Of a stretch of 12,538 bases of DNA, positions 1 through 7,646 are shown piece by piece. Position 1 is the first letter of the stretch. Each line of letters starts with the position of its first letter. Origin of the DNA: Cylindrotheca closterium. Its lineage: Eukaryota > Bacillariophyta > Bacillariophyceae > Bacillariales > Bacillariaceae. Both the position numbers and the translations under genes were made by a program. Location of the stretch: contig CAKOGP040001956.1 in assembly GCA_933822405.4 (NCBI GenBank), positions 1-12,538 of the forward strand, written 5' to 3'. Under the pieces are notes generated by a model, which worked only from the letters and a program-made list of their open reading frames with translations, searched no databases and was not told where the DNA came from.

Positions 1-125
1 ATAGATCTATATACTTCTATATACTGTAAATTCACATACTTAGAAGGCAACAATACCTGGACAGCTAAATCGCAGTCAATTGAAACAGGTAGATTGCAGG
101 CGGCACTGGATCGCTTACTTCTAAC
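1..125. other. Unassigned left end
   Basis: Beyond the last recognisable RT codons (about 126) the minus-strand frame stays open, but its residues no longer follow the copia pattern. I see no LTR end or other named feature. It may be a further-decayed continuation or the start of unrelated flank. Confidence 0.4.
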
Positions 126-590
126 ATCATATACATTAAACACGAATCTGTATTCTTCCAGCGATGCCCTCAGATTTCGGTACCATAGCAACGAAGCCTG
201 TAACATCCCATAAATAGCATGGAGGATCACAACATAGATCACTCGATGTCCATTTTTGATCACTACAAAATCCTGATACGTCGGATCTAGGTCAATCATA
301 TAATCAACCAGCAGTCCAGTAATTTTCATTATTACTCAATCTTCTCCTTCTTCCTGCTTGGGCATCAATGTTTGGATAAACGCGTTGGGCATATCCATTG
401 ACATGACGTTTCTACCTTCATGGGCACCAATTACATCCGTGCAGAGAATAGCTTCATGCGAAGCTGTGGGACTTGCACTGTCCTCACGAGACAACCAATC
501 CCGGGTCTCGTTACCTTTGAATACACAGCGTCCTTTGATTGCCATGCCATCATTCTTTTCGGCCAGTAGCATCATTGCATCTACGGCCTT
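126..590 (-). pseudogene. Reverse transcriptase fragment (copia), disrupted
   Basis: The minus-strand frame from about 590 down to 126 encodes the fingers/palm start of a copia RT. The open part 336-575 holds KGRCVFKGNETRDWL-like sequence and the motif-A Asp in SMDMPNAF (Asp codon near 393-395). Reading continues past a TGA at 336-338 into VIMKITGLLVDYMIDLD and an AIYGMLQASLLWY segment, ending at an FNVYD-like stretch near 126-140, where the family normally has FNPYD. The TGA sits where a CGA Arg codon would fit, so a single C-to-T change is a plausible cause. The join to the upstream linker (581-1240) needs a frame change near 582-590. The YVDD catalytic box and the RNase H domain are absent. 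This cannot be an active enzyme. Confidence 0.8.
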
Positions 591-1240
591 CTTTCTTTCT
601 CAATACTGATCGGTGTCCAGCAACTGCGCTTGATCAGTTGGTCAAGTTCTTTCATGGCCGCGTCTTTTCCTCGCTCCTTGAATATCTTCAGTCCTTTATT
701 CAGATAGTATTGCTGAATGAACGAGACTCCGTCTTGCCCATCGATACCACCGTTGACACCCTCACATATTTGTTGAATAACACAAGCGACTACCAACGCT
801 TCGTCAGCGTCATATTTGCCTTTGTTTGTGTTCCTGACTTGTTGGAATGCCAAATTGTGCACGCGTTCTCGGATGGAACGCTTGTGCTTAAGGTTTCCTT
901 GCAATTGTGCTCCATTTCTTCGCGTGTCAATTCGTTTCTTAATCGCTTGATACAGCGAGACTCGGAGTCTTTTCATTCGTGCTTTTCTTCTCATTGCACG
1001 CCTGTTTCTCAAAACGTTTGGCACAGGCGGATTCCTTTTTTGCAGGTATGCCTGTCCAAATCTTGATTTCGCTCTTCTGTATCTCTCAGTAGGTCTCATT
1101 TTTACCCCTTGTGAGAAGTAGGATCGATTGTGTCTTGGGCGAAGTACCCGTTTCGCTCCAACTTCGACACCGTCGTCACTGTAGCTTCTTACAATTCCTT
1201 CGGTGTTGGACTCATCATCATCTGTGTCCGCAAATCTCAC
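581..1240 (-). pseudogene. Copia pol linker and RT N-terminus, downstream duplicate
   Basis: A 219-residue open frame on the minus strand. Residues 1-30 are acidic (FADTDDDESNTEG); about 31-115 are strongly basic and Arg-rich (VLRPRHNRSYFSQG, RNRRAMRRKARMKRLR). About 115-219 run through AFQQVRNTNKGKYDADEALVVACV into LNKGLKIFKERGKDAAMKELDQLIK, which resembles the conserved approach to the RT domain in copia polyproteins. The frame ends at a TAG just before the RT frame at 575, so RT and linker are separated by a frameshift. The first ~120 residues are duplicated upstream at 1308-1679. The ATG at 1240 is just an internal Met of the original polyprotein, not a natural start. Confidence 0.7.
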
Positions 1241-1246
1241 TCCTGC
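875..1246 (-). repeat. Tandem duplication inside copia pol, copy 1
   Basis: These 372 bp match 1308-1679 at a constant offset of 433 bp, with scattered substitutions that cluster toward the 1190-1230 end. Both copies encode the Arg-rich linker. The 61 bp between the copies (1247-1307) end with a shortened third partial copy (about 1269-1307). Confidence 0.93.
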
Positions 1247-1286
1247 TGCATGGAATGCGTGTACTTATGGTTCCTTTGCAACTGTG

Positions 1287-2205
1287 TCAATTCGTTTCTT
1301 GATCGCTGGAACGCTTGTGCTTAAGGTTTCCTTGCAACTGTGCTCCATTTCTTCGCGTGTCAATTTGTTTCTTAATCGCTTGATACAGCGAGACTCGGAG
1401 TCTTTTCATTCGTGCTTTTCTTCTCATTGCACGCCTGTTTCTCAAAACGTTTGGCACAGGCGGATTCCTTTTTTGCAGGTATGCCTGTCCAAATCTTGAT
1501 TTCGCTCTTCTGTATCTCTCAGTGGGTCTCATTTTTACCCCTTGTGAGAAGTAGGATCGATTGTGTCTTGGGCGAAGTACCCTTTTTGCTCCAACCTCGA
1601 AACCGTCGTCACTGTAGCTTCTCACAATTCCTTCTGTGTCAAACTTGTTATCATCTGTGTCCGCGAATCTCACTCCTGCACGAGCGACACCGTCTTCCTC
1701 TTCTGATTCAACTGCCACATCTTCTTGTGTGTTGTCATCAAATTCGAACAGAACTTCTTCTTCTTCCGGTTTTCCAAGTTCCACTAACTCAGCTGCCAGT
1801 TTGTCTAACATATGCTTGGTTTCTTCATCGTCTAGTTCAGACTCGTATTCGTCTTCGTAGTCCATGTCATCATTGGCAGTTATCCATTCGTGTTCTTGGT
1901 AGTCTTCATCCATCAGATCTTCAGCATCTTGTTTAGCCTTAATCTTCTTGAACATTCTGTCAAACATTTCGTCCTCTAGCTCATCTTCATATTGATTCGC
2001 CTCGCTATCGTATCTTGGGTTCCTGTCCCTGTCGAACCTTGCTTCCATGATGTCTGCTTCAGCATCCATTAGTAATTCATCAAGTTTATCATCTGGAATA
2101 TTTTCATTTTGGAGGGTTACATCACTGAGTCTTTCGATTTCGTTTACTGGTATGTAGTTTTCATCCCACAGTTCATCATTGGACCTCGGTTTTGAATTTG
2201 ACGTG
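1287..2205 (-). pseudogene. Copia pol acidic region and linker, upstream duplicate
   Basis: The open frame from the ATG at 2069 gives 260 residues, but it is open further upstream to at least 2205, entering with SNDELWDENYIPVNE and IPDDKLDELL before the Met. The first ~130 residues are highly acidic (DELEDEMFDRMF, DYEDEYESELDDEE, KPEEEEVLFEFDD), followed by the same FADTDD and Arg-rich linker as in the 581-1240 frame. It stops shortly after the duplication junction near 1308. An acidic tract after integrase fits a disordered linker in copia pol; a gag-type origin is a weaker alternative. Codons before about 2180 lie in repeat A1 and may be coincidental extension. Confidence 0.6.
1308..1679 (-). 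repeat. Tandem duplication inside copia pol, copy 2
   Basis: Partner of 875-1246. It is continuous on its right with the acidic upstream coding, so in polyprotein order this is the upstream copy. The ends are sharp: ggaacgc at 1308 matches 875, and tcctgc ending at 1679 matches 1246. Confidence 0.93.
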
Positions 2206-2236
2206 TGCCAAGTGGCTCTTACAACATGCTGGTGGG

Positions 2237-2337
2237 ATTTTTAGTGGGTTTTCAGCCAATGAGAGCTAGTCGTATCACTAAAAATCAACCCATTTTTAGT
2301 GGTCTGAGCCAGTCACAGCAGTCCATTCACTAAAAAT
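2237..2337. promoter_or_regulatory. Four alternating decamers (operator-like cluster) in repeat A1
   Basis: ATTTTTAGTG occurs at 2237-2246 and 2292-2301, and its exact complement CACTAAAAAT at 2276-2285 and 2328-2337, so orientation alternates. The middle pair forms a perfect 10-bp inverted repeat with a 6-nt spacer. All four decamers are unchanged in repeat A2, although spacer bases differ. A GCCAAT lies at 2255-2260. Protein-binding sites or a cruciform are both possible; I infer neither. Confidence 0.6.
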
Positions 2338-2359
2338 AAAACTATCTCCACTAAATTAG

Positions 2360-2400
2360 TACTGTCCCAACCCATTGAAATGGTGATTAGGGGGACAGTA
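2360..2400. other. Stem-loop in repeat A1
   Basis: TACTGTCCC (2360-2368) pairs perfectly with GGGACAGTA (2392-2400), with a smaller inner CCATT/AATGG pair. The same arms are present in repeat A2 at about 11289-11329. Confidence 0.6.
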
Positions 2401-2429
2401 ACACACGGCCCTAGCAGTATGCCTCTGCC

Positions 2430-2438
2430 TTTATAAGC
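2430..2438 (+). promoter_or_regulatory. TATA-like box in repeat A1
   Basis: TTTATAAGC lies 43 bp upstream of the ATG at 2481 and about 170 bp downstream of GCCAAT. The same sequence and spacing are kept in repeat A2. Promoter function is an inference from motif and spacing. Confidence 0.4.
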
Positions 2439-2480
2439 ACTGTTGCACTTAATCTTAACGACCAACCTTCGCATTGGATA

Positions 2481-2612
2481 ATGAGAATCTGCTATAGCTC
2501 CCCTAGGATGACTCCTAAACTACCTAAAATGGTGATGGTCGGGGGAAGGCAACCTAACCCTAACCCTAATTATGCAATGATAAATCAAATAGGGACTTAT
2601 GGACGCGAATGA
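2481..2612 (+). CDS. Short ORF at the end of repeat A1 (unknown)
   Basis: A 43-residue frame starting MRICYSSPRMTPKLPKMVMV. The first 26 codons lie inside repeat A1 and are the same in repeat A2, where a different 3' end gives 34 residues (11410-11514). Here the frame runs through the CCCTAA units, giving Asn-Pro repeats, and stops in the first R unit. Its tail is therefore an accident of the breakpoint. It could be the first exon of a duplicated gene or chance. I recognise no domain. Confidence 0.2.
   Translation: MRICYSSPRMTPKLPKMVMVGGRQPNPNPNYAMINQIGTYGRE
2553..2569 (-). repeat. Short interstitial telomere-type tract (CCCTAA)~3
   Basis: CCTAACCCTAACCCTAA sits exactly where homology between repeats A1 and A2 ends; A2 continues into different sequence. 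TTAGGG is the ancestral eukaryotic telomere repeat. A tract of under three full units could be chance, but its position at a breakpoint is notable. Confidence 0.5.
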
Positions 2613-2624
2613 CCAATTGGTCAT
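2609..2624. repeat. 16-bp perfect palindrome in R1
   Basis: ATGACCAATTGGTCAT is a perfect palindrome. The equivalents in R2 (7874-7889) and R3 (9573-9588) read ATGACCAACTGGTCAT, with one central mismatch. Confidence 0.85.
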
Positions 2625-2636
2625 TATGACTTTTTC

Positions 2637-2740
2637 TGAGTTATAACTCAAATCACAACGGAATTCTGAGTTATAACTCACGGCCTTGAGTTATAACTCA
2701 AACATGTGAGCTATAACTCAGACGTGTGAGTTATAACTCA
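2637..2740. repeat. Array of 14-bp palindromes TGAGTTATAACTCA in R1
   Basis: Five copies begin at 2637, 2667, 2687, 2707 and 2727, so spacing is 30, 20, 20, 20 bp, close to two helical turns. The fourth has one change (TGAGCTATAACTCA). Regular phasing of a dyad element suggests iteron-like protein-binding sites, but no function is known to me. Confidence 0.88.
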
Positions 2741-3005
2741 AACGTACTCAGGAACCGCCGGGAACGGTGGTCGGAGTGGTCGGCAAAACGTTTGGGGAGA
2801 GACTGGAAAAGGAATCTGAGGGTTGCGGAATTTCAAAAAAATTGGACATTCAAAAAAACGGTCCAATTCAACTCTCCAGGAACACCTGGCAAATGTTCAG
2901 ACTGAGTATTTTTGGGACACTGATCGCAAAGTTTGACGTGCTTGTGCCCAGAGAAATAAATTTATTTTTTAGCTTCGAAAAATCTATGTTAATTCCCTTT
3001 AACTA

Positions 3006-3009
3006 TTAA
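3006..3009. repeat. Left TTAA target-site duplication
   Basis: TTAA directly precedes CCCTTTTGCG. It pairs with TTAA at 7822-7825; the uninterrupted paralogue at 9518-9521 has one TTAA between the same flanks. Confidence 0.9.
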
Positions 3010-3061
3010 CCCTTTTGCGTTTCTTAGTGCCTTTTTGGCACTTCGAACGGTTCGAAGTGCC
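3010..3061 (+). repeat. Left terminal inverted repeat and subterminal hairpins
   Basis: CCCTTTTGCG is followed by AGTGCC-TTTTT-GGCACT (3026-3042), overlapping a second hairpin with 11-bp arms GGCACTTCGAA / TTCGAAGTGCC (3037-3047 and 3051-3061, 3-nt loop). The first ~42 bp match the complement of 7780-7821 with small indels. The hairpins are candidate transposase-binding sites. Confidence 0.85.
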
Positions 3062-3394
3062 AAAAATGCTCCCATTTTTTCCTTTTTTTCTCAGAACAAA
3101 AAATATTCAAATTCCAACTGTCTATTTATTTTGTTTAGGCAAAAACCCTCCTTTTAACGGCAATACTTGTACGGAACGAAAAAATTATACACCCCTCCTT
3201 TTCTCCCTACAAACTGGTGATCCCAAATATCTGCACCCAATTTCCCTTTTTCGCTCCCAGACATCACATTTTTCGCAACCATCAAAACTGTGGATGTTTT
3301 CCTTGCACATCACTTGACAATAGAAGACAGCACCTACACAAAAGAACAATATAACGGATATGACACGTGACTGAGGTAATTATATATTGCAATC
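3062..3394. other. AT-rich transposon interior, no gene seen
   Basis: Pyrimidine-rich on the plus strand with runs of T and C. The small open frames (for example 3015-3317) have no initiation context or family resemblance. I see nothing else. Confidence 0.5.
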
Positions 3395-3418
3395 GCTATT
3401 GCTATTGCTATTGCTATT
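3395..3418 (+). repeat. Hexanucleotide microsatellite (GCTATT)4
   Basis: Four exact GCTATT units with a partial fifth on the right. Confidence 0.95.
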
Positions 3419-3783
3419 GCTTTTCCTTTGATGTTACTCCTCCGCAAATCCGATTTTCTGGCGCCACAAACCAGAGCTTTTTCTTGTTCTCTCTTCTGTG
3501 CTTCCGCAATTTTTCTTGCCCTCCCATACCTCCTGAAAACTCGTTACGAATCGTCCATGCTGTTTAAACTGTGGCAGTCTTCACCGCCCCCTGCCATTAC
3601 CAAACCATTACCAAACAACAGTGCGGTGCGGTCCATTGTTCATTTCAATCCGGGTTACTAATGTAAAGCATCGGCACGTAGACTTCACGAGGTTTCGTCA
3701 CGTAGGAAAACGGATTATTGGTGCTTTAGCGCAAAAGCCTACCTCAGCAAAGTCTGTAGAGTCTACGTTGATCCATTCCTCTG

Positions 3784-3793
3784 TATATATAAA
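3784..3793 (+). promoter_or_regulatory. TATA-like box inside the transposon
   Basis: TATATATAAA lies in a moderately AT-rich stretch. The nearest downstream ATG opens only a very short frame, so a promoter here is speculative. The surrounding 3419-4080 has no reading frame I would call a gene. Confidence 0.25.
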
Positions 3794-4420
3794 ACGAAAT
3801 CAAACAATCAGCAATGCAGTTAAATAAAAATCGATTTTGCTTGTCCTTCTGACAGAACCATTCGATATTTCCTTAAATAGAAAAATAGATAGGGTTTACC
3901 CCCACCAGCACTGTAACAAGTCGCTGATTTTTTTATTGAAGCACAACATCACAATGCACACACATCCAAACGAACCCAATCCCCAATCTTGCTTTCTATT
4001 ATCTCCATGTCAAAGTAAGCTTGTACCTTCACACCTTGTAGATCTTTCAATTTCTATCTAAATGACAACTTTGACACGTTGTTTTTATCCAAAGCTCGAC
4101 TGTTTTCGAACCACTGGTCTTTGTTCGACACCCAAGATGAAGTGAGTCGCTACATAGTTTCCAAGAGAGGCCATGACGGGAAGACTGTTGAGGGCACTCC
4201 ACAGTCATGACTTTGTTCCAAGTGCAACGAAATTGACATCCAGTCACCAGCGCCTTAGTGGTCACAAAATGTGGCAAGAATCTCACTGTTTGTTCCGCCT
4301 GTTTCTCAAAATGCACGGCAATAGACTTCCAGTCAATCAACGTCCCGTGCCTTGCTTATTCCCAAGCCTTCAAGGCCTGGAACTGCACCTCCCACGTCCA
4401 GATCAAGAACTGCACTATGA

Positions 4421-4768
4421 AACGATGGTCAAGTTCCAACAGCAGAAGACTACAATCTACCTGAACGCGATCAAAAAGTACCAACCCAGTATAATGCCAT
4501 TGTGCTACACCTGACAAGAAGGCAAAGATTGGACTTCGCTCACTCTAACTACATACACAAGGACATAGACGGTGCTATGGTTTCTACAGCTATGTTTGGA
4601 GAGAACGTAGGGTGCAATGCATGGGACAGAGACAGCCTCCATATTATGGATACTGTCAGTACTCTTTATCATACTTCGCTTCAGATTACTGTGATGACAG
4701 ATGGAGACACAGATAGCACCAATCAACCTCATCTCTTCAAGAGTTGTCCACAGAAGAAATACAAGTGA
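4421..4768 (+). CDS. Unassigned coding-like frame in transposon interior
   Basis: This frame is open for 115 codons between a TGA at 4418-4420 and a TGA at 4766-4768. Its first ~45 codons read like protein (PTAEDYNLPERDQKVPTQYN, then RRQRLDFAHSNYIHKDIDGAM). Another frame over 4560-4710 is also open and rich in aromatic residues and Cys (YGFYSYVWRERRVQC, then SDYCDDRWR). A third follows (STEEIQVTIEDCRRIQ, ending near 4832). Switching between frames suggests a decayed or intron-containing gene over about 4090-5160. No catalytic motif of a piggyBac transposase is visible. It could also be chance. Confidence 0.25.
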   Translation, partial: NDGQVPTAEDYNLPERDQKVPTQYNAIVLHLTRRQRLDFAHSNYIHKDIDGAMVSTAMFGENVGCNAWDRDSLHIMDTVSTLYHTSLQITVMTDGDTDSTNQPHLFKSCPQKKYK

Positions 4769-5032
4769 CAATAGAAGATTGCCGACGCATCCAAACAAAT
4801 CAAGAGTTTGACGAATGGCTCAACAAGAATTGACGACGCTGGAGGAAACAACTCAAGGTATAGCCAAGGGGCCAAAGCCCAGCAATCAAATTCAGAGCAA
4901 GGCAACAATTCACCAGTAAGAAAAGGCAAAATAACAATTTGCCAGCAAGTGCTTGCTATCAAATGTTGTCCTCCTCAACAAAATTTCATAGAATCAATCC
5001 GTCAAGCTACAAAATCATCGTCAAAAGCAGAA

Positions 5033-5164
5033 GAGATGCATGGCATACACCTCACAAAACAAGAGAATGTTGAGTGACTATGCTACAAAAAGCCTCATTG
5101 ATGTAGTTGATACTGCCAGAGCTGTAATCGATGTCCAAATGAGGCCTCAACTGACTCAATCATG
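5033..5164 (+). CDS. Short coding-like frame, unknown
   Basis: From an ATG at 5039 the plus strand encodes about 41 residues including LSDYATKSLIDVVDTARAV and ends at TGA (5162-5164). It overlaps the end of an 89-residue frame in another phase (4808-5077). Either may be the last exon of the decayed coding region above. The region 5165-5633 beyond it has no feature I can support. Confidence 0.2.
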
Positions 5165-5633
5165 ATGCAATCAACATCTGATTGTTGAACCATTCCCGTT
5201 TGCTTCCCCTTTTCACCTGACATGTCCACTGAGGGTCTCAAATCCAAAGAAGGTTGAGTTGAAAGCTGAATCCAATATTATTTCTAGAAAGGAGCTGGCA
5301 ATTATATCCCACAGGTGTCCAGAGACCTCACGACTAGTTATAATACATATCTCAAGTATCGTATGGTGACAGAGCGGTATGTCTTTGCTCTGCTAAGCAC
5401 TTTGTTTCATTTCATAAATATTTGCATGAGCTTTAAAAACAAGGCTAGTCTAAACAAATGCGCTTCTAGTGATTTGACAATATAGTGATGGCAATGTTGG
5501 TGTTGGCCTTGATGGCTTATTCTATACCTTAACAAATCAATTGCACAAAGTACTAAATCATTGAAACCATTTTCATTCTGGACCTATACTCCTGTGAGGC
5601 CACCAACTACTCATCCCAATGCTTTGACCATTG

Positions 5634-7050
5634 CTCAATCGCTCCCACTAGTGCATCAGTGAGTTTAGACAATGATTGTAGTGGCCCTGTACTGCAGAAG
5701 CAGATGGTAAACATGAAGATCAATAGTAAATGGAAAACAAGCATCAGTTGAAAATTTACAAACCTGTCCATCAATTGCAGTTCCACCCATCAGATATGCC
5801 TCAACCATGACTCAATCGCTCCCACTAGTGCATCAATGAGTTTAGACAATGATTGTAGTGGTTCTGTACTGCAGAAGCAGATGGTAAACATGAAGATCAA
5901 TAGAATGAATTGAGACAATGATTGTAGTGGCCCTGTACTGCAGAAGCAGATGGTAAACATGAAGATCAATGGTAAATGGAAAACAAGCATCAGTTGAAAA
6001 TTTACAAACCTGTCCATCAATTGCAGTTCCACCCATCAGATATGCCTCAACCATGACTCAATCGCTCCCACTAGTGCATCAATGAGTTTAGACAATGATT
6101 GTAGTGGTTCTGTACTGCAGAAGCAGATGGTAAACATGAAGATCAATAGAATGAATTGAGACAATGATTGTAGTGGCCCTGTACTGCAGAAGCAGATGGT
6201 AAACATGAAGATCAATGGTAAATGGAAAACAAGCATCAGTTGAAAATTTACAAACCTGTCCATCAATTGCAGTTCCACCCATCAGATATGCCTCAACCAT
6301 GACTCAATCGCTCCCACTAGTGCATCAATGAGTTTAGACAATGATTGTAGTGGTTCTGTACTGCAGAAGCAGATGGTAAACATGAAGATCAATAGAATGA
6401 ATTGAGACAATGATTGTAGTGGCCCTGTACTGCAGAAGCAGATGGTAAACATGAAGATCAATGGTAAATGGAAAACAAGCATCAGTTGAAAATTTACAAA
6501 CCTGTCCATCAATTGCAGTTCCACCCATCAGATATGCCTCAACCATGACTCAATCGCTCCCACTAGTGCATCAATGAGTTTAGACAATGATTGTAGTGGT
6601 CCTGTACTGCAGAAGCAGATGGTAAACATGAAGATCAATAGTAAACGGAAAACGAGCATCAGTTGAAAATTTACAAACCTGTCCATCAATTGCAGTTCCA
6701 CCCATCAGATATGCCTCAACCATGACTCAATCGCTCCCACTAGTGCATCAATGAGTTTAGACAATGATTGTAGTGGCCCTGTACTGCAGAAGCAGATGGT
6801 AAACATGAAGATCAATAGTAAATGGAAAACGAGCATCAGTTGAAAGTTTACAAACCTGTCCATCAATTGCAGTTCCACCCATCAGATATGCCTCAACCAT
6901 GACTCAATCGCTCCCACTACTGCATCAATGAATTGAGACAATGATTGTAGTGGCCCTGTACTGCAGAAGCAGATGGTAACAAATAGAGAATGACAAGCAT
7001 CTTCTGACGCATCAGTTGAAAATTTACGAATCTGCCCATCAATCCATGTG
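5634..7050 (+). repeat. Satellite array with 177-bp and 246-bp units
   Basis: Unit starts (CTCAATCGCTCCCACTA) are at 5634, 5811, 6057, 6303, 6549, 6726 and 6903. Lengths are 177, 246, 246, 246, 177, 177 and a degenerate last unit. The 246-bp units contain an extra 69-bp internal duplication (from GACAATGATTG to AATGAATTGA). The three 246-bp units look identical, showing recent amplification. The last unit alone has the ATGAATTGAGACAATG form found at the internal junction of the 246-bp units. Minus-strand frames of 70-80 codons recur once per unit but stop in every unit, so the array is not a repeat protein gene. Confidence 0.95.
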
Positions 7051-7118
7051 TTTCCTATGCTTCGGTTGATTGTAGAATGACGAATGCCAGTGTTGAATGC
7101 CAGGTAGTATCACCTATA

Positions 7119-7385
7119 TCAGAAATGAGTCAATGTCAATAGAGCATCATTCAACCTTTGGACTTCAGTTGGATGCAAGGCGTTGACTGGTGACTGGGGA
7201 TATTGAACTGAAATGAGTCCGCAAAAAGAAACACTTCTGCCAACCAATGGGTATTCCAGTTCCATGAACAGAGCAATCTTTCCACCGTTCTTGTATCGTC
7301 GGACTTGACGATGTTCCCATTCTTTCTTGTCAAGTCCTTGTGCGGTGTTTGTGCCTTTCAGTTCCGTTTTGGAGGTTGAAGAAAC
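7119..7385 (-). CDS. Unannotated coding-like exon candidate, unknown family
   Basis: The minus strand is open for 88 codons from just after a TAG at 7386-7388 to a TGA at 7119-7121. The translation reads like a folded protein: KKEWEHRQVRRYKNGGKIAL, MELEYPLVGRSVSFCGLIS, and a C-terminal HPTEVQRLNDALLTL. Its only Met is late, so it is easily missed. The sequence just upstream is CCATAG then GTTTC, compatible with a 3' splice site, so this could be a terminal exon. I recognise no family. It lies between the satellite and the right end of the TTAA element, so it may be transposon cargo or a transposase C-terminus. Confidence 0.35.
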   Translation of the reverse strand, partial: VSSTSKTELKGTNTAQGLDKKEWEHRQVRRYKNGGKIALFMELEYPLVGRSVSFCGLISVQYPQSPVNALHPTEVQRLNDALLTLTHF

Positions 7386-7588
7386 CTATGGCTTAGAGGC
7401 CACTCTATAGGGACAGTGCAGAGAAGTTTGGGCTATTTGGATTTCGGACAACAATGATCATCATGAATAATTGACAAAAGATTAGGTGTGCAATTGGATG
7501 GCTTGTTGACTACTGTAATAGTGCTGTGCCGGGCTATACGTAACAGTGCATGCGGTTGGTGAGAAGCCTTGGAGCTAAAAAAAAAGGA

Positions 7589-7603
7589 CTATATATATAT
7601 ATC
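7589..7603. repeat. TA dinucleotide tract
   Basis: A run of alternating T and A preceded by an A9 tract. The sequence from 7389 to 7640 holds no other feature I can support. Confidence 0.8.
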
Positions 7604-7646
7604 ATGAAAACCATATATTTCGTGCGCCCATTGGGTGATTTTTTAC

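Larger units (their letters stand above)
126..2180 (-). mobile_element. Decayed Ty1/copia-type (diatom CoDi-like) pol remnant
   Basis: Read on the minus strand, this stretch encodes, in order, an acidic segment, a basic linker and the first part of a reverse transcriptase. That is the region between integrase and RT in copia pol polyproteins. The RT part has the copia pattern of a first catalytic Asp in SMDMPNAFIQT (about 360-400) followed by an AIYGMLQASLLWY-type helix (about 170-215). The element is broken: a frameshift near 582-590, an in-frame TGA at 336-338, an internal tandem duplication (875-1246 and 1308-1679), no YVDD box, and no recognisable integrase, gag or LTRs. The minus-strand 5' end stops where repeat A1 begins (about 2177). 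The diatom assignment rests on remembered style of the family, not on a search. Confidence 0.8.
2177..2554 (+). repeat. Interspersed repeat A, copy 1 (promoter-like block)
   Basis: 378 bp, matched in the same orientation by 11107-11483, with about 11 substitutions and one 1-bp indel by hand count (about 97% identity). It contains four alternately oriented copies of ATTTTTAGTG, a GCCAAT, a long hairpin, a TATA-like TTTATAAGC and a short ORF starting about 43 bp after the TATA-like box. Left homology begins at CATTGGACCT, right homology ends at GGCAACC, followed by CCCTAA units in this copy only. I see no terminal inverted repeats and no recognisable TSD. Confidence 0.92.
2591..3009 (+). repeat. 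Tandem unit R, copy R1
   Basis: Starts at AGGGACTTATGG, then a 16-bp palindrome (2609-2624), a palindrome array (2637-2740), AAACGTACTCAGG and a 270-bp body ending at TTAACTATTAA. The body matches 9246-9521 with about a dozen substitutions. R1 is cut at the TTAA of 3006-3009 by the 4.8-kb insertion; its linker to the next unit resumes at 7822. Without the insertions the repeat period is about 450 bp. An 80-codon open frame in the body (2767-3009) starts at GTG, has no ATG and is probably not a gene. Confidence 0.9.

Noticed and set aside
539..1936. Plus-strand ORFs opposite copia pol (539-1066, 1203-1499, 1412-1936)
   Set aside because: Antisense shadows of the minus-strand polyprotein fragments.
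2637..2740. CRISPR-like array (regular short repeats with spacers)
   Set aside because: Repeats are only 14 bp, spacers 6-16 bp and partly repeated themselves, no cas genes, and the context is eukaryotic.
2767..3009. 80-residue ORF in R units as a real gene (also 9279-9521)
   Set aside because: It starts at GTG, has no ATG context, and differences between the copies change amino acids freely. In R1 the stop lies at the transposon junction.
4505..4798. 97-residue minus-strand ORF, and similarly 4047-4340
   Set aside because: They overlap plus-strand frames with more protein-like composition, and no motif or family resemblance is visible.
5790..6546. Repeated 70-80 residue minus-strand ORFs as a repeat-protein gene
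   Set aside because: Each satellite unit contains a stop; the ORFs recur only because the DNA unit recurs.
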